Shown: positions 9,551-18,521 of the stretch, in pieces
Numbering within the stretch: position 1 is the first letter of the stretch
Layout of the letters: each line of letters opens with the position of its first letter
DNA from: Bacteroidales bacterium
Lineage (GTDB): Bacteria > Bacteroidota > Bacteroidia > Bacteroidales > Paludibacteraceae
Direction of reading: 5' to 3'
DNA length: 64,000 bases
Assembly: GCA_012837935.1 (NCBI GenBank)
Contig: DUQG01000014.1
Coordinates: 1-64,000 of the forward strand
The notes under the pieces: generated by a model
What the model was told of the DNA's origin: nothing
Databases searched by the model: none
Seen by the model: only the letters and a program-made list of their open reading frames with translations
Translations under genes and position numbers: made by a program

Positions 9551-10039
9551 ATGCAAAAGAAAACATCATCCATCATCATTGTTTTATTACTGATAATCAT
9601 TGGGTTGTTAGTTTATTCCACATTTATAAAATCAGATAAAAAAACATCGAAAGTAACTCAAAACAACAATAAAGAGATTACAATTTCTGAAAAGCCGGAA
9701 AGCTTGGAAATTGACGAACTGACAAGTGAAAAGGTAGTAATTCCGTATGTAAAAGCGCATAATCAATTACCGGATTATTATATCACGAAAGAAGAAGCGC
9801 GCAATGGCGGATGGATAGCTTCGGAAGGAAATTTGTGCGATGTATTGCCGGGAAAAGCGATTGGTGGCGACAGATTTTCAAACAGAGAGAAAAGACTACC
9901 CAACAAAAATGGACAAACTTGGCGAGAAGCCGACCTGAACTACAACTGTGGCAGACGAAACGCAGACCGACTGCTGTTTTCCAACGACGGATTAATTTTT
10001 GTAACCTACGACCACTATAAAACATTCGAAGAGAGATGA
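9551..10039 (+). CDS. Membrane-anchored barnase-family ribonuclease
   Basis: Residues 54-162 align without a gap to mature Bacillus barnase (offset 53). All catalytic positions are kept: Lys80 (barnase K27), Glu126 (E73), Arg136 (R83), Arg140 (R87) and His155 (H102), in motifs TWREADLNY, GRRNADR and TYDHYKTF. Such enzymes cleave RNA after guanosine. The N terminus (residues 7-25, hydrophobic, preceded by MQKK) looks like an uncleaved signal anchor, followed by a ~35-residue polar linker, so the catalytic domain should lie outside the inner membrane. Cys96 and Cys133 fall at barnase positions 43 and 80. The stop overlaps the barstar start by 4 nt, coupling toxin and inhibitor. Attack on competitors or nutrient RNA degradation are both possible roles. 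Confidence 0.93.
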   Translation: MQKKTSSIIIVLLLIIIGLLVYSTFIKSDKKTSKVTQNNNKEITISEKPESLEIDELTSEKVVIPYVKAHNQLPDYYITKEEARNGGWIASEGNLCDVLPGKAIGGDRFSNREKRLPNKNGQTWREADLNYNCGRRNADRLLFSNDGLIFVTYDHYKTFEER

Positions 10040-10338
10040 CAAAACATATTTTCGATTTTGAACAAATCAAAACCTACGATGATTTTTATCGTTTGGCAGC
10101 ATTGGAACTCAATTTGCCGGATTATTTCGGGAATAATTTGGATGCACTTTGGGATAGTCTGACAGGCTATGTCGAACTGCCAATTGACATTGAGTTTATA
10201 AACTTATCACTTGAGCAACTGGATGAGTTTGAAGAACTTCTGCTCTTATTTGAAGATGCTGCAATGGATTTAGAGGAAGATGTCTTTTTTGAGTTTTCCT
10301 TGCGAAAAGAGGATAAGGAATTTTTGATGAATGAATAA
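10036..10338 (+). CDS. Barstar-family inhibitor of the upstream ribonuclease
   Basis: The 100-residue protein matches Bacillus barstar, with the core LNLPDYFGNNLDALWDSLTG corresponding to the barnase-binding helix; the residues equivalent to barstar Asp35, Trp38 and Asp39 (DALWD) are conserved. Barstar blocks the ribonuclease active site and protects the producer from enzyme that stays in the cytoplasm. There is no signal peptide, so it is cytoplasmic. The C terminus is about 11 residues longer than barstar (KEDKEFLMNE). The 4-nt overlap with the ribonuclease gene should tie inhibitor synthesis to toxin synthesis. Confidence 0.93.
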   Translation: MTKHIFDFEQIKTYDDFYRLAALELNLPDYFGNNLDALWDSLTGYVELPIDIEFINLSLEQLDEFEELLLLFEDAAMDLEEDVFFEFSLRKEDKEFLMNE

Positions 10339-10396
10339 ACTAGTTATTTCAACGGAAACACCCGTTCAATGATTTTGTTGAATTTTATAAAAGATG

Positions 10397-10404
10397 TATC
10401 TTTG
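10397..10404 (+). promoter_or_regulatory. -7 promoter box for proS
   Basis: TATCTTTG lies 26 bp before the proS ATG at 10431, with a TTG/TTTG-containing stretch about 17-20 bp upstream (near 10374-10380) that could act as the -33 element. Confidence 0.65.
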
Positions 10405-10430
10405 TAGGCATTTTAGAAAAAGTAAAAAAT

Positions 10431-11915
10431 ATGGCAAAAATAGAAATAAAAGATCTTACCCCACGCTCAGTTGACTACTCGCAATGGTACAACGACTTGG
10501 TGATTAAAGCCGATTTGGCGGAAAATTCAGCCGTTCGCGGTTGTATGGTGATTAAACCTTACGGATTTGCTATCTGGGAAAAAATGCAAGCCGAGTTGGA
10601 TAGAATGTTCAAAGAAACCGGACATATGAACGCTTATTTCCCGATTTTCATTCCAAAATCTTTCCTTAGCAGAGAAGCGGAACACGTGGAAGGCTTTGCG
10701 AAAGAGTGCGCCGTGGTTACGCACCACCGCCTGAAACAAGACCCGAACAGACCCGGTCTAATCGTGGACCCGGAAGCTAAATTGGAAGAGGAATTGGTAG
10801 TTCGTCCTACTTCGGAAACCATTATTTGGAACACATACCGCAACTGGATACAATCTTACCGCGACCTACCGATTTTACTTAATCAATGGGCAAACGTGGT
10901 TCGCTGGGAAATGCGTACGCGACTGTTTTTGAGAACTGCGGAATTTCTGTGGCAAGAAGGACACACAGCACACGCCACCGAAGCAGAAGCAATTGAAGAG
11001 ACTGAAAAAATGCTGCATGTCTATGCTGATTTTGCAGAAAACTTTATGGCTGTTCCGGTTTGGCGAGGCATCAAATCAGCTAACGAGCGCTTTGCCGGTG
11101 CCGTAGAAACTTACTGTATTGAAGCATTGATGCAAGACGGAAAAGCTTTACAAGCAGGAACTTCGCACTTCTTGGGTCAGAATTTTGCCAAAGCATTTGA
11201 CGTAACTTTTGTAAACAAAGAAAATCAGCCTGAGTATGTTTGGGCGACCTCTTGGGGCGTTTCTACCCGACTGATGGGTGCGTTGATTATGACACACTCG
11301 GACGACAACGGATTGGTGTTGCCACCGAACTTGGCACCGTATCAAGTAGTGATTGTGCCGATTTATAAAAATGACGAGCAATTAACTGCCATTACCGAAA
11401 AAGTAAATGAAATCAGTGCAAAACTGAAAGCATTAGGAATTTCTGTAAAATATGACGACAACGACCAGAAAAAACCGGGTTGGAAATTTGCCGAATATGA
11501 ATTGAAAGGTGTTCCTGTACGCTTGGCAATGGGTGCTCGCGACCTTGAAAATGGCACAATTGAAGTGGCTCGTCGTGATACACTGACCAAAGAGACTGTT
11601 TCGATAGAAGGTATCGATACCTACATAAAAGACTTGCTGAAAGAAATTCAAGCTAATATTTTCCAAAAAGCTTTGGACTTCAATAATTCAATGACACGTG
11701 AAGTGGATTCATACGAGGAGTTCAAAGAAGAGATTGAAAAAGGCGGCTTCTTGCTTTGTCACTGGGATGGAACGCCGGAAACAGAAGAGAAAATCAAGGA
11801 AGAAACCAAAGCAACCATCCGCTGTATCCCACTTGATGGCGATAAAACGCCGGGTGTTTGTATGGTTACAGGAAAGCCTTCGGCACAACGAGTGGTATTT
11901 GCAAGAGCGTATTAA
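10431..11915 (+). CDS. proS: Prolyl-tRNA synthetase, eukaryote/archaea-like type
   Basis: ProS charges tRNA-Pro with proline. The 494-residue protein has the short form lacking the bacterial editing insertion: class II motif 2 region [16 protein letters not shown], the proline-site stretch [15 protein letters not shown], motif 3 region [11 protein letters not shown], an anticodon-binding domain from about residue 300, and the extra C-terminal domain ending in VFARAY that is typical of this type. Bacteroidota use this form. It is monocistronic with its own promoter. Only 27 bp separate its stop from the 3.9-kb element-like insertion at 11943. Confidence 0.97.
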   Translation: MAKIEIKDLTPRSVDYSQWYNDLVIKADLAENSAVRGCMVIKPYGFAIWEKMQAELDRMFKETGHMNAYFPIFIPKSFLSREAEHVEGFAKECAVVTHHRLKQDPNRPGLIVDPEAKLEEELVVRPTSETIIWNTYRNWIQSYRDLPILLNQWANVVRWEMRTRLFLRTAEFLWQEGHTAHATEAEAIEETEKMLHVYADFAENFMAVPVWRGIKSANERFAGAVETYCIEALMQDGKALQAGTSHFLGQNFAKAFDVTFVNKENQPEYVWATSWGVSTRLMGALIMTHSDDNGLVLPPNLAPYQVVIVPIYKNDEQLTAITEKVNEISAKLKALGISVKYDDNDQKKPGWKFAEYELKGVPVRLAMGARDLENGTIEVARRDTLTKETVSIEGIDTYIKDLLKEIQANIFQKALDFNNSMTREVDSYEEFKEEIEKGGFLLCHWDGTPETEEKIKEETKATIRCIPLDGDKTPGVCMVTGKPSAQRVVFARAY

Positions 11916-12043
11916 TTCGAGTTTCGAGTTCAAAGTTTCAAGGTAACTACTCATCCTCTAAGAAAAGATGAGTTTATGTGTTAAAAAATCAATCTTTAAG
12001 TGTTAAAACATGTCTTTAAATACTATTCTTGCACATTCTCCGT

Positions 12044-12256
12044 TTAATCATAAATACTCATGCCGCCAAGACGGATGAAAATCAATCTCGTGATGACAGA
12101 CACAACAGAATAACCTTGTTTTTTAAACTGAGAGAATGATTTTAGAAGGATACCTATCTTAAATTGTCTTACAAAGGTTAAAATCCCATTGTCTAATTTG
12201 CTTTTTTCAGCTAAAATGTCGGATAGCTCGGATAATTTGTTTTTCTTTGTGTTCAT
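12044..12256 (-). pseudogene. Probable DDE transposase, N-terminal remnant
   Basis: The 70-residue frame resembles the N terminus of IS4-like DDE transposases from Bacteroidota (KLSELSDILAEKSKLDNG, then FKKQGYSVVSV and RLGGMSIYD). A stop follows directly and no further transposase sequence lies between it and the element end at 11943, so all catalytic residues are gone. A TATCTTTG box stands upstream on the same strand (12309-12316), so the original promoter may survive. The assignment rests on my recollection of the family pattern and is moderate. Confidence 0.5.
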
Positions 12257-12389
12257 AAGTGGTGTGGTTTAAGAGTTGTTAACTTTTTTGTTTAACTAAT
12301 TCAAAGATAACAAATTATCTTCAAACTACATTACTTTTTTCTGTTATTTTATGCCTTAAATACGCTTATTTAAGGGTGGGAAACTTGAG

Positions 12390-12510
12390 TTAAATAATTC
12401 TTCTCTGCTAAAAAAGTTGATGAACACATAAACGTTTTGCGTTTTAGCACAACGTCTAAAAGGTTAAACCAATAACCCCTCGTTGCAAAAGAGGGGGATT
12501 TTGGTAATGA
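12390..12510. repeat. Internal direct repeat of the element's right end (left copy)
   Basis: Positions 12390-12434 repeat 15783-15827 almost exactly. After a ~25-bp insertion, the palindromic part (AACCCCTCGTTGC then GAGGGGGATTTTGGTA) follows as at 15829-15870. The match ends at GGTA, just before the terminal sequence seen at the right end of the element. This suggests an older, truncated end of the same kind of element. Short reading frames on both strands here are by-products of the repeat. Confidence 0.75.
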
Positions 12511-12626
12511 ATCATTCTGGAAAAGTAGAAAATTTAAATTACCCATAAAAATCATATAGAGTCAGTAAGTATTTGTAGAAGTTAAGATAACTTCACATAT
12601 GGTCTTCTTAGAAAACATTTATTATT

Positions 12627-15521
12627 ATGAAAACTCTTTTCACTCTACTTTTATTTGTTGTTAGCGCCATATCGCTATCGGCAGCGCCCAAAGAATACTG
12701 GATTATAGGTCAAGTTGCCAACTCGTTTACACGTGAGCAAATACCTTACGTAAGTGTTACACTGATGCGTCCGGACAGTTCCGTAGTTGCTACTACACAA
12801 TCGAAAAAAACATCCAGAGGCGGTCGTTTGGAATGTCCTTTTATATTTATAATGAAGTTTGAAGAACAGGGAAATTTTATCTTACGTTTTACCCATTTGG
12901 AATACGACACCCTCTACACTAATATAGAAGTTAAATTAGGTAATTGACAAGGCTCCTATAGTCTGGAGGATGTTGTTCTCCTTAACCGCCGTAAAGAACG
13001 TATGCTGAAAGAGGTTACCGTTACGGCTACCAAAGTAAAGATGGTACTGCGAGGCGATACGGTGGTGTACAATGCCGATGCTTTTCGGTTGGCAGAGGGG
13101 TCAATGCTTGATGCACTTATTAAACAGTTGCCGGGAGCCGAACTCAAAAGAGATGGACGAATTTACGTGAACGGGCGCTTTGTGAACAGCTTGCTGTTGA
13201 ACGGAAAAGATTTTATGAAAGGAAACAATCGGTTATTGCTTGATAATCTGCCATATTATATGGTAAACAAAGTAAAAGTATATGAGCAAACTGCCGATAT
13301 GGGACGCTTTGAAGGAAAAGATGTGCTGCCAAAATCGTTTGTAATGGATATTAATTTAAAAAAAGAGTACTCCATAGGGTGGATAGCTAATGCTGAAGCA
13401 GGTTACGGGTCGGGCAATCGTTTTTTGGGTCGCATATTCGGATTGTGTTTCACACCCAATTCCCGATTGACAGTATATGGGAACAGTAATAATATCAACG
13501 ATACTCGCCGTCCCGGCGAAGATGGCGAATGGAACCCGGCAAATGTATTTTGTGGTCAACAGACCTCCAATATTGCTGGGATAAATTATCGTTTGGACGA
13601 CAAATATCGAAAATATATTTTTACAAATTCCACACAACTAGAACATTACCATACCGATATGCGTGTGAATACTTTGGGTGTAACATTTTTGCCTGCGGGC
13701 GATGTGTTTTCTCGTTCGCAATACTTGGCTGATAATAAAGATTTTAAGGCATCTACAAACAATGAATTAACACTAACATGGAAAAAAGTGTATTGGAAAA
13801 CCAATCTTAATTTTGATTATTCAAGAAAAGAGAACAATATTTTTAGCCGTTCCGCAACATTCTCGGCAATGCCATTAAGCAGCTTAGACCCTGTCTCGTT
13901 GTTAGACAGTGTATTTCTTTCCCCCGAAAAATCGTGGACAGCAAATGCAGTCAACAGGGTATTCAATCAGATAAAAGGCAACGGCAATTACACCAGTACG
14001 GCGTTTAATTCTTTTGCCACCTACCATCCTTGGAGAGGATTATCTGACAAGTTTATGCTCTCACTAAACGCATCTTATAATACATCTGATAATGCAAGTT
14101 TTGACCATTTTGGCGTAGATTATTTTTTATTCAATCCGGTAAAAACGGATTTCCGAAATCGATACACACTTACTCCCGAACGTAAATTCAATACATCTTC
14201 ATCGCTAAGCTATTACTATTGCTTGAGCAATGGTATTGCACTTGCACCTACCTATACATATACTCATTCATCCGTTTCAGGCGACAAATCGCTATACCGT
14301 CTTGACTACCTGAATGGTTGGAATACCACAAATACCCATCCGTTAGGTACTTTGCCCTCTACGAACGATTCACTGAACAGAGTTTTAGATATACAAAACA
14401 GTTTCTATTCAACAATGATAAAAAATGTTCATGATGCAGGCTTGAAACTTATTGGCGAAACAAACTTTTTAGGAGGTCGATTGGAGGTGGGTGTGTTTCT
14501 ACCGCTTCGTATTGAACATAACAAATTAGAGTATAGGCGTAACACATTGGATACCGCGATTATTCGCCCCATTGTTTCATTTGCACCTAATATCTCATTG
14601 GAAGCTCGTTCAAGCAATTTTCGCCGAATAACAGGGTTAACTTTCAGCAGTATGGTAAGCGCTCCTCGAATGACTTATTTGCTAAACATCGTAGATGATG
14701 CTCAACCGTTAAATATTTTTCACGGCAACTCGGAGTTAAAAAACACCACAACACATTCTCTCGGTCTTCGGCACACTGTAAACAAAACCGAAGTTCAGCA
14801 AATATTTGGTATTTACTATAACTTAAACATAGTTCAGAATGCAGTGGCGCTTGGTTTTGTTTATAATAAAGAAAATGGAGGAAGAACAACAACTCCTCAG
14901 AATGTGAATGGCAACTGGCAAAATGATGTTCGTATTTTATTTGGCAGAAGTATAGATAAAAAACAGAAATGGAGTTTTAAAACCGATACCTATTTCGGAT
15001 ATAATCACAATGTAGATTTGATAGGAACATCTGATGCCGCTAAAATGGTACAAAGTATTGTTCACAATTATAATGTAAAAGAAGACGTTTCATTAAAATA
15101 TCAATACGCATGGCTACAAGCTTCGGGTAAATTTGGATTGAATGCAACAAGTTTGCGTGGCGAGAGAGAAAATTTTATTCCGATTAACTATCGCGAATAC
15201 AATTATGGTGTTAATGGAATAATTGATTTACCTTGGAAAATGCAATTTAGTACAGATTTAACTCAATATAGTCGGCGAGGATTTAGTGAACAAACTATGA
15301 ATACCGATAATTTAGTTTGGAATATCCGTTTGTCAAAAAGCATTATGCAAGGCAACTTAATATTTATTATTGATGCCTTTGACGTATTGGGAAACCTGTC
15401 AAATGTATATAAATCAATCAATGCACAAGGTCGTGCCGAATCGTATTACAATGTAATGCCACGTTATGTGCTTTTCCATGCTATTTATAGGCTCAATATC
15501 AAACCTAAAAACAAAAAATAA
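12627..15521 (+). pseudogene. Outer-membrane beta-barrel receptor gene with one in-frame TGA
   Basis: Two pieces in the same frame, 12627-12947 (106 residues) and 13002-15521 (839 residues), together make one normal-looking Bacteroidota outer-membrane protein. The pieces are a signal peptide (MKTLFTLLLFVVSAISLSAA), a carboxypeptidase-regulatory-like domain (WIIGQVANSFTREQIPYVSV, FTHLEYDTLYTNIEV), a plug-like region (KEVTVTATKVKMVLRGDTVV, LIKQLPGAELKRDGRIYVNG) and a large beta-barrel to the C terminus. The only break is TGA at 12945-12947; CGA (Arg) there would restore the frame. The downstream piece could restart at ATG 13002 but would have no signal peptide, so an exported product is unlikely unless the stop is read through or is an assembly error. 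The ligand is unknown. It is the main cargo of the 11943-15889 segment. Confidence 0.8.
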
Positions 15522-15527
15522 AAGAAT

Positions 15528-15767
15528 ATGAAACAAAGTATTTATAATTACCTGACCAATAATGGTATAAATGGAATCATTTACAACTGTCGCACTGATG
15601 AAGTGTTAGAGTTAGTGCCGGCGTTATTAGATTTATATAAGAAACACCAAGAAAATCCTGATGAGATAAAAAACATACACTCCGATTTATATAAATACTC
15701 CCAATCCCCCTCGTTTGCAACGAGAGGGGACAGGTTATTTCTCTCATTTTTAACAAGGGAACAATAA
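15528..15767 (+). CDS. Small hypothetical protein whose end is encoded by a repeat
   Basis: The ATG lies 6 bp after the receptor gene. The first ~58 residues (MKQSIYNYLTNNGINGIIYN and on) resemble no family I know. The last ~20 (SPSFATRGDRLFLSF) are encoded by a palindromic repeat related to the one at 15829-15870, so the original C terminus was probably replaced when the repeat arrived. Function unknown; it may be a decaying gene. Confidence 0.4.
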   Translation: MKQSIYNYLTNNGINGIIYNCRTDEVLELVPALLDLYKKHQENPDEIKNIHSDLYKYSQSPSFATRGDRLFLSFLTREQ

Positions 15768-15782
15768 ATTTTTTCAGTATTA

Positions 15783-15889
15783 TTAAATAATTCTTCTCTG
15801 CTAAAAAAGTTGATGAACACATAAACGTTAAACCAATAACCCCTCGTTGCAAACGAGGGGGATTTTGGTAGAGGTGGGTGAGTAGTTAC
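15783..15889. repeat. Internal direct repeat and right end of the element
   Basis: This is the second copy of the 45-bp sequence at 12390-12434, followed by the palindrome CCCCTCGTTTGCAACGAGGG-type stem-loop and the terminal inverted repeat ending GTAGTTAC at 15889. A third, inverted relative of the palindrome lies at 15704-15741. Confidence 0.7.
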
Positions 15890-15943
15890 GTTTCAAGTTT
15901 CGAGTTTCAAGTTCAATATAGTTTACTAAATCTTAAAATACTC

Positions 15944-16903
15944 ATGAGTTGGAAGAATTTTTTCTATTACAATAAAGCTCAGAGAATAGGAATTCTTATT
16001 TTATTGGGATTAATATTGTTGTCGATAGCGGCAACAGTATTAATCCCTGTTATTTTTGACAAATCGAAAGAACAGACTACGGACACGAAATTTCTAAAAG
16101 AAGCTGCCGAATTTAGAGCCAATCTTATTGAAAAAGAGAGAAAACAGCGTAGTGAACGTGAATTTCAGCCTTTCGTCTATCGCAACAACTACTCTTTCCC
16201 AAAACGAAAAGAGGAAAAATACGAGCTTTTTGCTTTTAATCCAAACACGGCTGATTCTGCAACATTTGTACGACTTGGACTGAAACCCTATATTGCAAAA
16301 AACATACTTCGCTATCGTGCCAAAGGCGGAAAATTCCGAACAGCGGAAGCATTTGAAAAAGTCTATGGAATTAGTTCTGCAAAATTTGAAGAGCTAAAAC
16401 CCTATATCCAAATTCCGCAGGAAATACAAACGGCACAAGTAAATCGGGATAAACCGGAACAACAAGAGGAAAAAGCTAACTTTATCCAAAAACGCGATGA
16501 TATAATCATTGAGCTTAATGAAGCAGACACTGCATTGCTACAACAAATCAGAGGAATCGGACGAGGATACGCACGGCGAATAGTGAGCTACAGAAATGTG
16601 CTGGGTGGCTATTATAGTGTGGAACAAGTTCGCGAAGTTTATGGAATGCAATCGGAAACTTTTGAGCAAATAAAACATTCGCTAACGGCAGATGGAAACT
16701 TAATAGAGAAAATAGACGTAAACACGGCAAGCATCGAAAAGCTTAAAAGACATCCCTATATTAAGACTTTTCAAAAAGCAAAAGCCATTTACGAGTATCG
16801 AAGAAAGAAAGTTAAACTTATACATATTGATGAGCTTCGAGTGCTTGATGAGTTTAACGAAGAGGAAATCAACAGACTTACACCTTATTTAGAATTTAAG
16901 TAA
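15944..16903 (+). CDS. Helix-hairpin-helix (ComEA-like) protein with a membrane anchor
   Basis: The protein is 319 residues from ATG 15944; the frame is open upstream to 15878, but that part is element end and microrepeat. A hydrophobic segment near residues 17-37 (IGILILLGLILLSIAATVLI) anchors it. Three helix-hairpin-helix units follow: FNPNTADSATFVRLGLKPYI, IELNEADTALLQQIRGIGRG and IDVNTASIEKLKRHPYIKTF. Such units bind DNA backbones non-specifically, as in ComEA. Three tandem units behind one anchor is a common Bacteroidota form whose exact role is not established; DNA uptake or envelope-associated DNA binding is possible. The GNAT gene starts 1 bp after its stop. Confidence 0.85.
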   Translation: MSWKNFFYYNKAQRIGILILLGLILLSIAATVLIPVIFDKSKEQTTDTKFLKEAAEFRANLIEKERKQRSEREFQPFVYRNNYSFPKRKEEKYELFAFNPNTADSATFVRLGLKPYIAKNILRYRAKGGKFRTAEAFEKVYGISSAKFEELKPYIQIPQEIQTAQVNRDKPEQQEEKANFIQKRDDIIIELNEADTALLQQIRGIGRGYARRIVSYRNVLGGYYSVEQVREVYGMQSETFEQIKHSLTADGNLIEKIDVNTASIEKLKRHPYIKTFQKAKAIYEYRRKKVKLIHIDELRVLDEFNEEEINRLTPYLEFK

Positions 16904-16904
16904 T

Positions 16905-17429
16905 ATGAATTTTTTAGAAAACGACATAATTAAACTACGTGCATTGGAGCCGGAAGATTTAGAACTACTCTACCTCTGGGAAAATGATACTACTGCATGG
17001 ATTGCAGGAAATACAAAAGCACCCTGTTCTCGGTTTCAGTTGAAACAATATCTTGCACAGACCACATTTGACATCTATGAAAACAACCAACTTCGACTGA
17101 TGATAGTGAACAAATCCACGAATCAGACTGTTGGGACTGTGGATTTATTTAACTTTGATTTGTATCATAGTCGTCTGACGATCGGGTTTTATGTGGCATC
17201 GGAATTTCAAAGAAAAGGCTTTGCAACTCAAAGCTTAAAACTAACGGAAAATTATGTTTTTAATTTTCTAAAAATTAATCAGATTTATGCTCAAGTGACA
17301 GAAAGCAATCAGAGTAGCCGCAGATTATTTGAAAGCAACGGATTTGAATTAAGCGGCACGCTGAAAAATTGGATTAAAACTCCGGATGGTTTTGAGAATG
17401 TCCTGATTTATCAGAAATTTAAGCAGTGA
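16905..17429 (+). CDS. GNAT-family N-acetyltransferase, RimJ/RimL-like
   Basis: This 174-residue acetyltransferase begins with the typical IKLRALEPEDLELLYLWEN and has the acetyl-CoA binding region IGFYVASEFQRKGFATQSLK plus the late motif NQSSRRLFESNGFE. RimJ/RimL-type enzymes acetylate protein N termini, amino-sugars or antibiotics; the substrate cannot be inferred here. It follows the helix-hairpin-helix gene with a 1-bp gap and converges on UPF0316. Confidence 0.85.
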   Translation: MNFLENDIIKLRALEPEDLELLYLWENDTTAWIAGNTKAPCSRFQLKQYLAQTTFDIYENNQLRLMIVNKSTNQTVGTVDLFNFDLYHSRLTIGFYVASEFQRKGFATQSLKLTENYVFNFLKINQIYAQVTESNQSSRRLFESNGFELSGTLKNWIKTPDGFENVLIYQKFKQ

Positions 17430-17446
17430 TTTATATTTAATAATTC

Positions 17447-18010
17447 CTACTTTCCCGGTCTCCAACGTTGGAAGATGTTTGCTGTTTTGGGGAAAATTCC
17501 GTTTTGAGCAGTGCGAACATCTTCGGTTACATAGAACGCATTTTCATCAAATTCATTAATCACGTGTTCTATTTTCTTCATCTGTTGACGAGCTACCACA
17601 GTTTCTACCACATCTACTTTTCCCACAGAGCCTTCACCATGAACAAGCGTAGCACCAAATCCATTTGTACTAAGATTTTGCACTAAATCATTTCCTTCTT
17701 TTTTGGTATAAACTCGATAAAGCAACGTTCCAAAAGCCAATTTACTTTCTATCAACATTCCCACGTAAGTACCTGTAGCATAACCACCTGCATAAGAAAG
17801 ATATGCTAGCAAATCATTGGCACGTGAAAGGATTTGAGAAATAACCACTACCCAAATAAAAACTTCAAAAAATCCGATAATCGGTGCAATGGTTCGCTTC
17901 CCTTTGGACACAAAAATAATACGCAACGTACCCAAAGTAACATCACAAATTCGCCCGATAAAAATCAATATGGGCAATAAAAATGGATATTGATCAATAA
18001 ATGAAAACAT
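17447..18010 (-). CDS. UPF0316 (DUF2179-type) integral membrane protein
   Basis: The 187-residue protein has three transmembrane segments in its first ~95 residues (FLLPILIFIGRICDVTLGTL, GFFEVFIWVVVISQIL, GYATGTYVGMLIESKLAFG) and a soluble C-terminal half resembling the small ligand-binding DUF2179 domain. This is the whole UPF0316 layout at normal length. No function is firmly established. It is monocistronic, with a large hairpin-repeat region upstream. Confidence 0.85.
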   Translation of the reverse strand: MFSFIDQYPFLLPILIFIGRICDVTLGTLRIIFVSKGKRTIAPIIGFFEVFIWVVVISQILSRANDLLAYLSYAGGYATGTYVGMLIESKLAFGTLLYRVYTKKEGNDLVQNLSTNGFGATLVHGEGSVGKVDVVETVVARQQMKKIEHVINEFDENAFYVTEDVRTAQNGIFPKTANIFQRWRPGK

Positions 18011-18063
18011 AATTTTAGGATATTTAAGTCCCTAACCCACAAGGACAAAACTGCTAAGTTCTC

Positions 18064-18194
18064 AATTGCCACGAGTTTTAACTCGTGGGTAACAAAAAAT
18101 AATCCAACAGGCTTTAGCCCAAGTTTATAATAAATTTCGGCTAAAGCCAAGCGTTATTACAACCCAAATCCACGCCTTGAAAGACGTGGCAATT
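18064..18194 (+). repeat. Family B hairpin-cluster repeat, copy 1
   Basis: It is bounded by AATTGCCACG and CGTGGCAATT. Inside are three stem-loops: CCACGAGTTTTAACTCGTGG, GGCTTTAGCC with GGCTAAAGCC, and CCACGCCTTGAAAGACGTGG. The same order of modules occurs at 56543-56672 and 57523-57666. Confidence 0.85.
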
Positions 18195-18274
18195 GATGTA
18201 AAATCCAGAACTTAACAACCCTAACCCAAGGGGAATTTGGGGACAGAGTTATAATTTTTATTTTCTACATTAAT

Positions 18275-18475
18275 GTGAGTTCGATATAATTTTTGTCCGT
18301 AGGACATCTATATCAATAGCATAGAATTTGTCAGCTAATATTTTCCCGTAGGGAATATATCCCCTACGGGGAATATGGGTATGCTAGAATATATGTTTCT
18401 ATTGATATTAATTTCCTACGGAAAATTAAGTAGCTTTCAATCAAGTAATTATTCTAATTTTTATATCGAACTCAC
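18275..18475. repeat. Family D MITE-like element with 15-bp inverted ends
   Basis: A 201-bp segment has perfect terminal inverted repeats GTGAGTTCGATATAA and TTATATCGAACTCAC. The interior is nested palindromes (TTGTCCGTAGGACA, TTTCCCGTAGGGAA, ATCCCCTACGGGGA, TTTCCTACGGAAAA). No coding capacity is visible and no clear target duplication. Together with the family B copy it fills the gap between UPF0316 and the helicase gene. Confidence 0.75.
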
Positions 18476-18521
18476 GTTACATTAGTATTTTTATCTTTCT
18501 ACTTTTTCCAGTTCCCAAGCA

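Larger units (their letters stand above)
11943..15889. mobile_element. Element-like insertion with 11-bp inverted ends and 8-bp flanking direct repeat
   Basis: The left end reads GTAACTACTCATCC and the right end, on the other strand, GTAACTACTCACCC. Outside these ends the same eight bases, GTTTCAAG, occur at 11935-11942 and 15890-15897, as expected for a target-site duplication. GTAA ends with 8-bp duplications are features of IS66-family elements. No intact transposase is inside, only a remnant at 12044-12256 that does not look like an IS66 protein. The cargo is a broken outer-membrane receptor gene and a small ORF. A ~45-bp sequence occurs at 12390-12434 and again at 15783-15827, close to the right end. 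The segment interrupts a microrepeat tract between proS and the next gene. Family assignment is uncertain. Confidence 0.6.

Noticed and set aside
12370-12555. Open frames on both strands with phrases such as SPSFATRG and FMCSSTFLAEKNYL
   Set aside because: They are encoded by the repeat that recurs at 15783-15870 and appear wherever the repeat occurs; no independent evidence of a protein.
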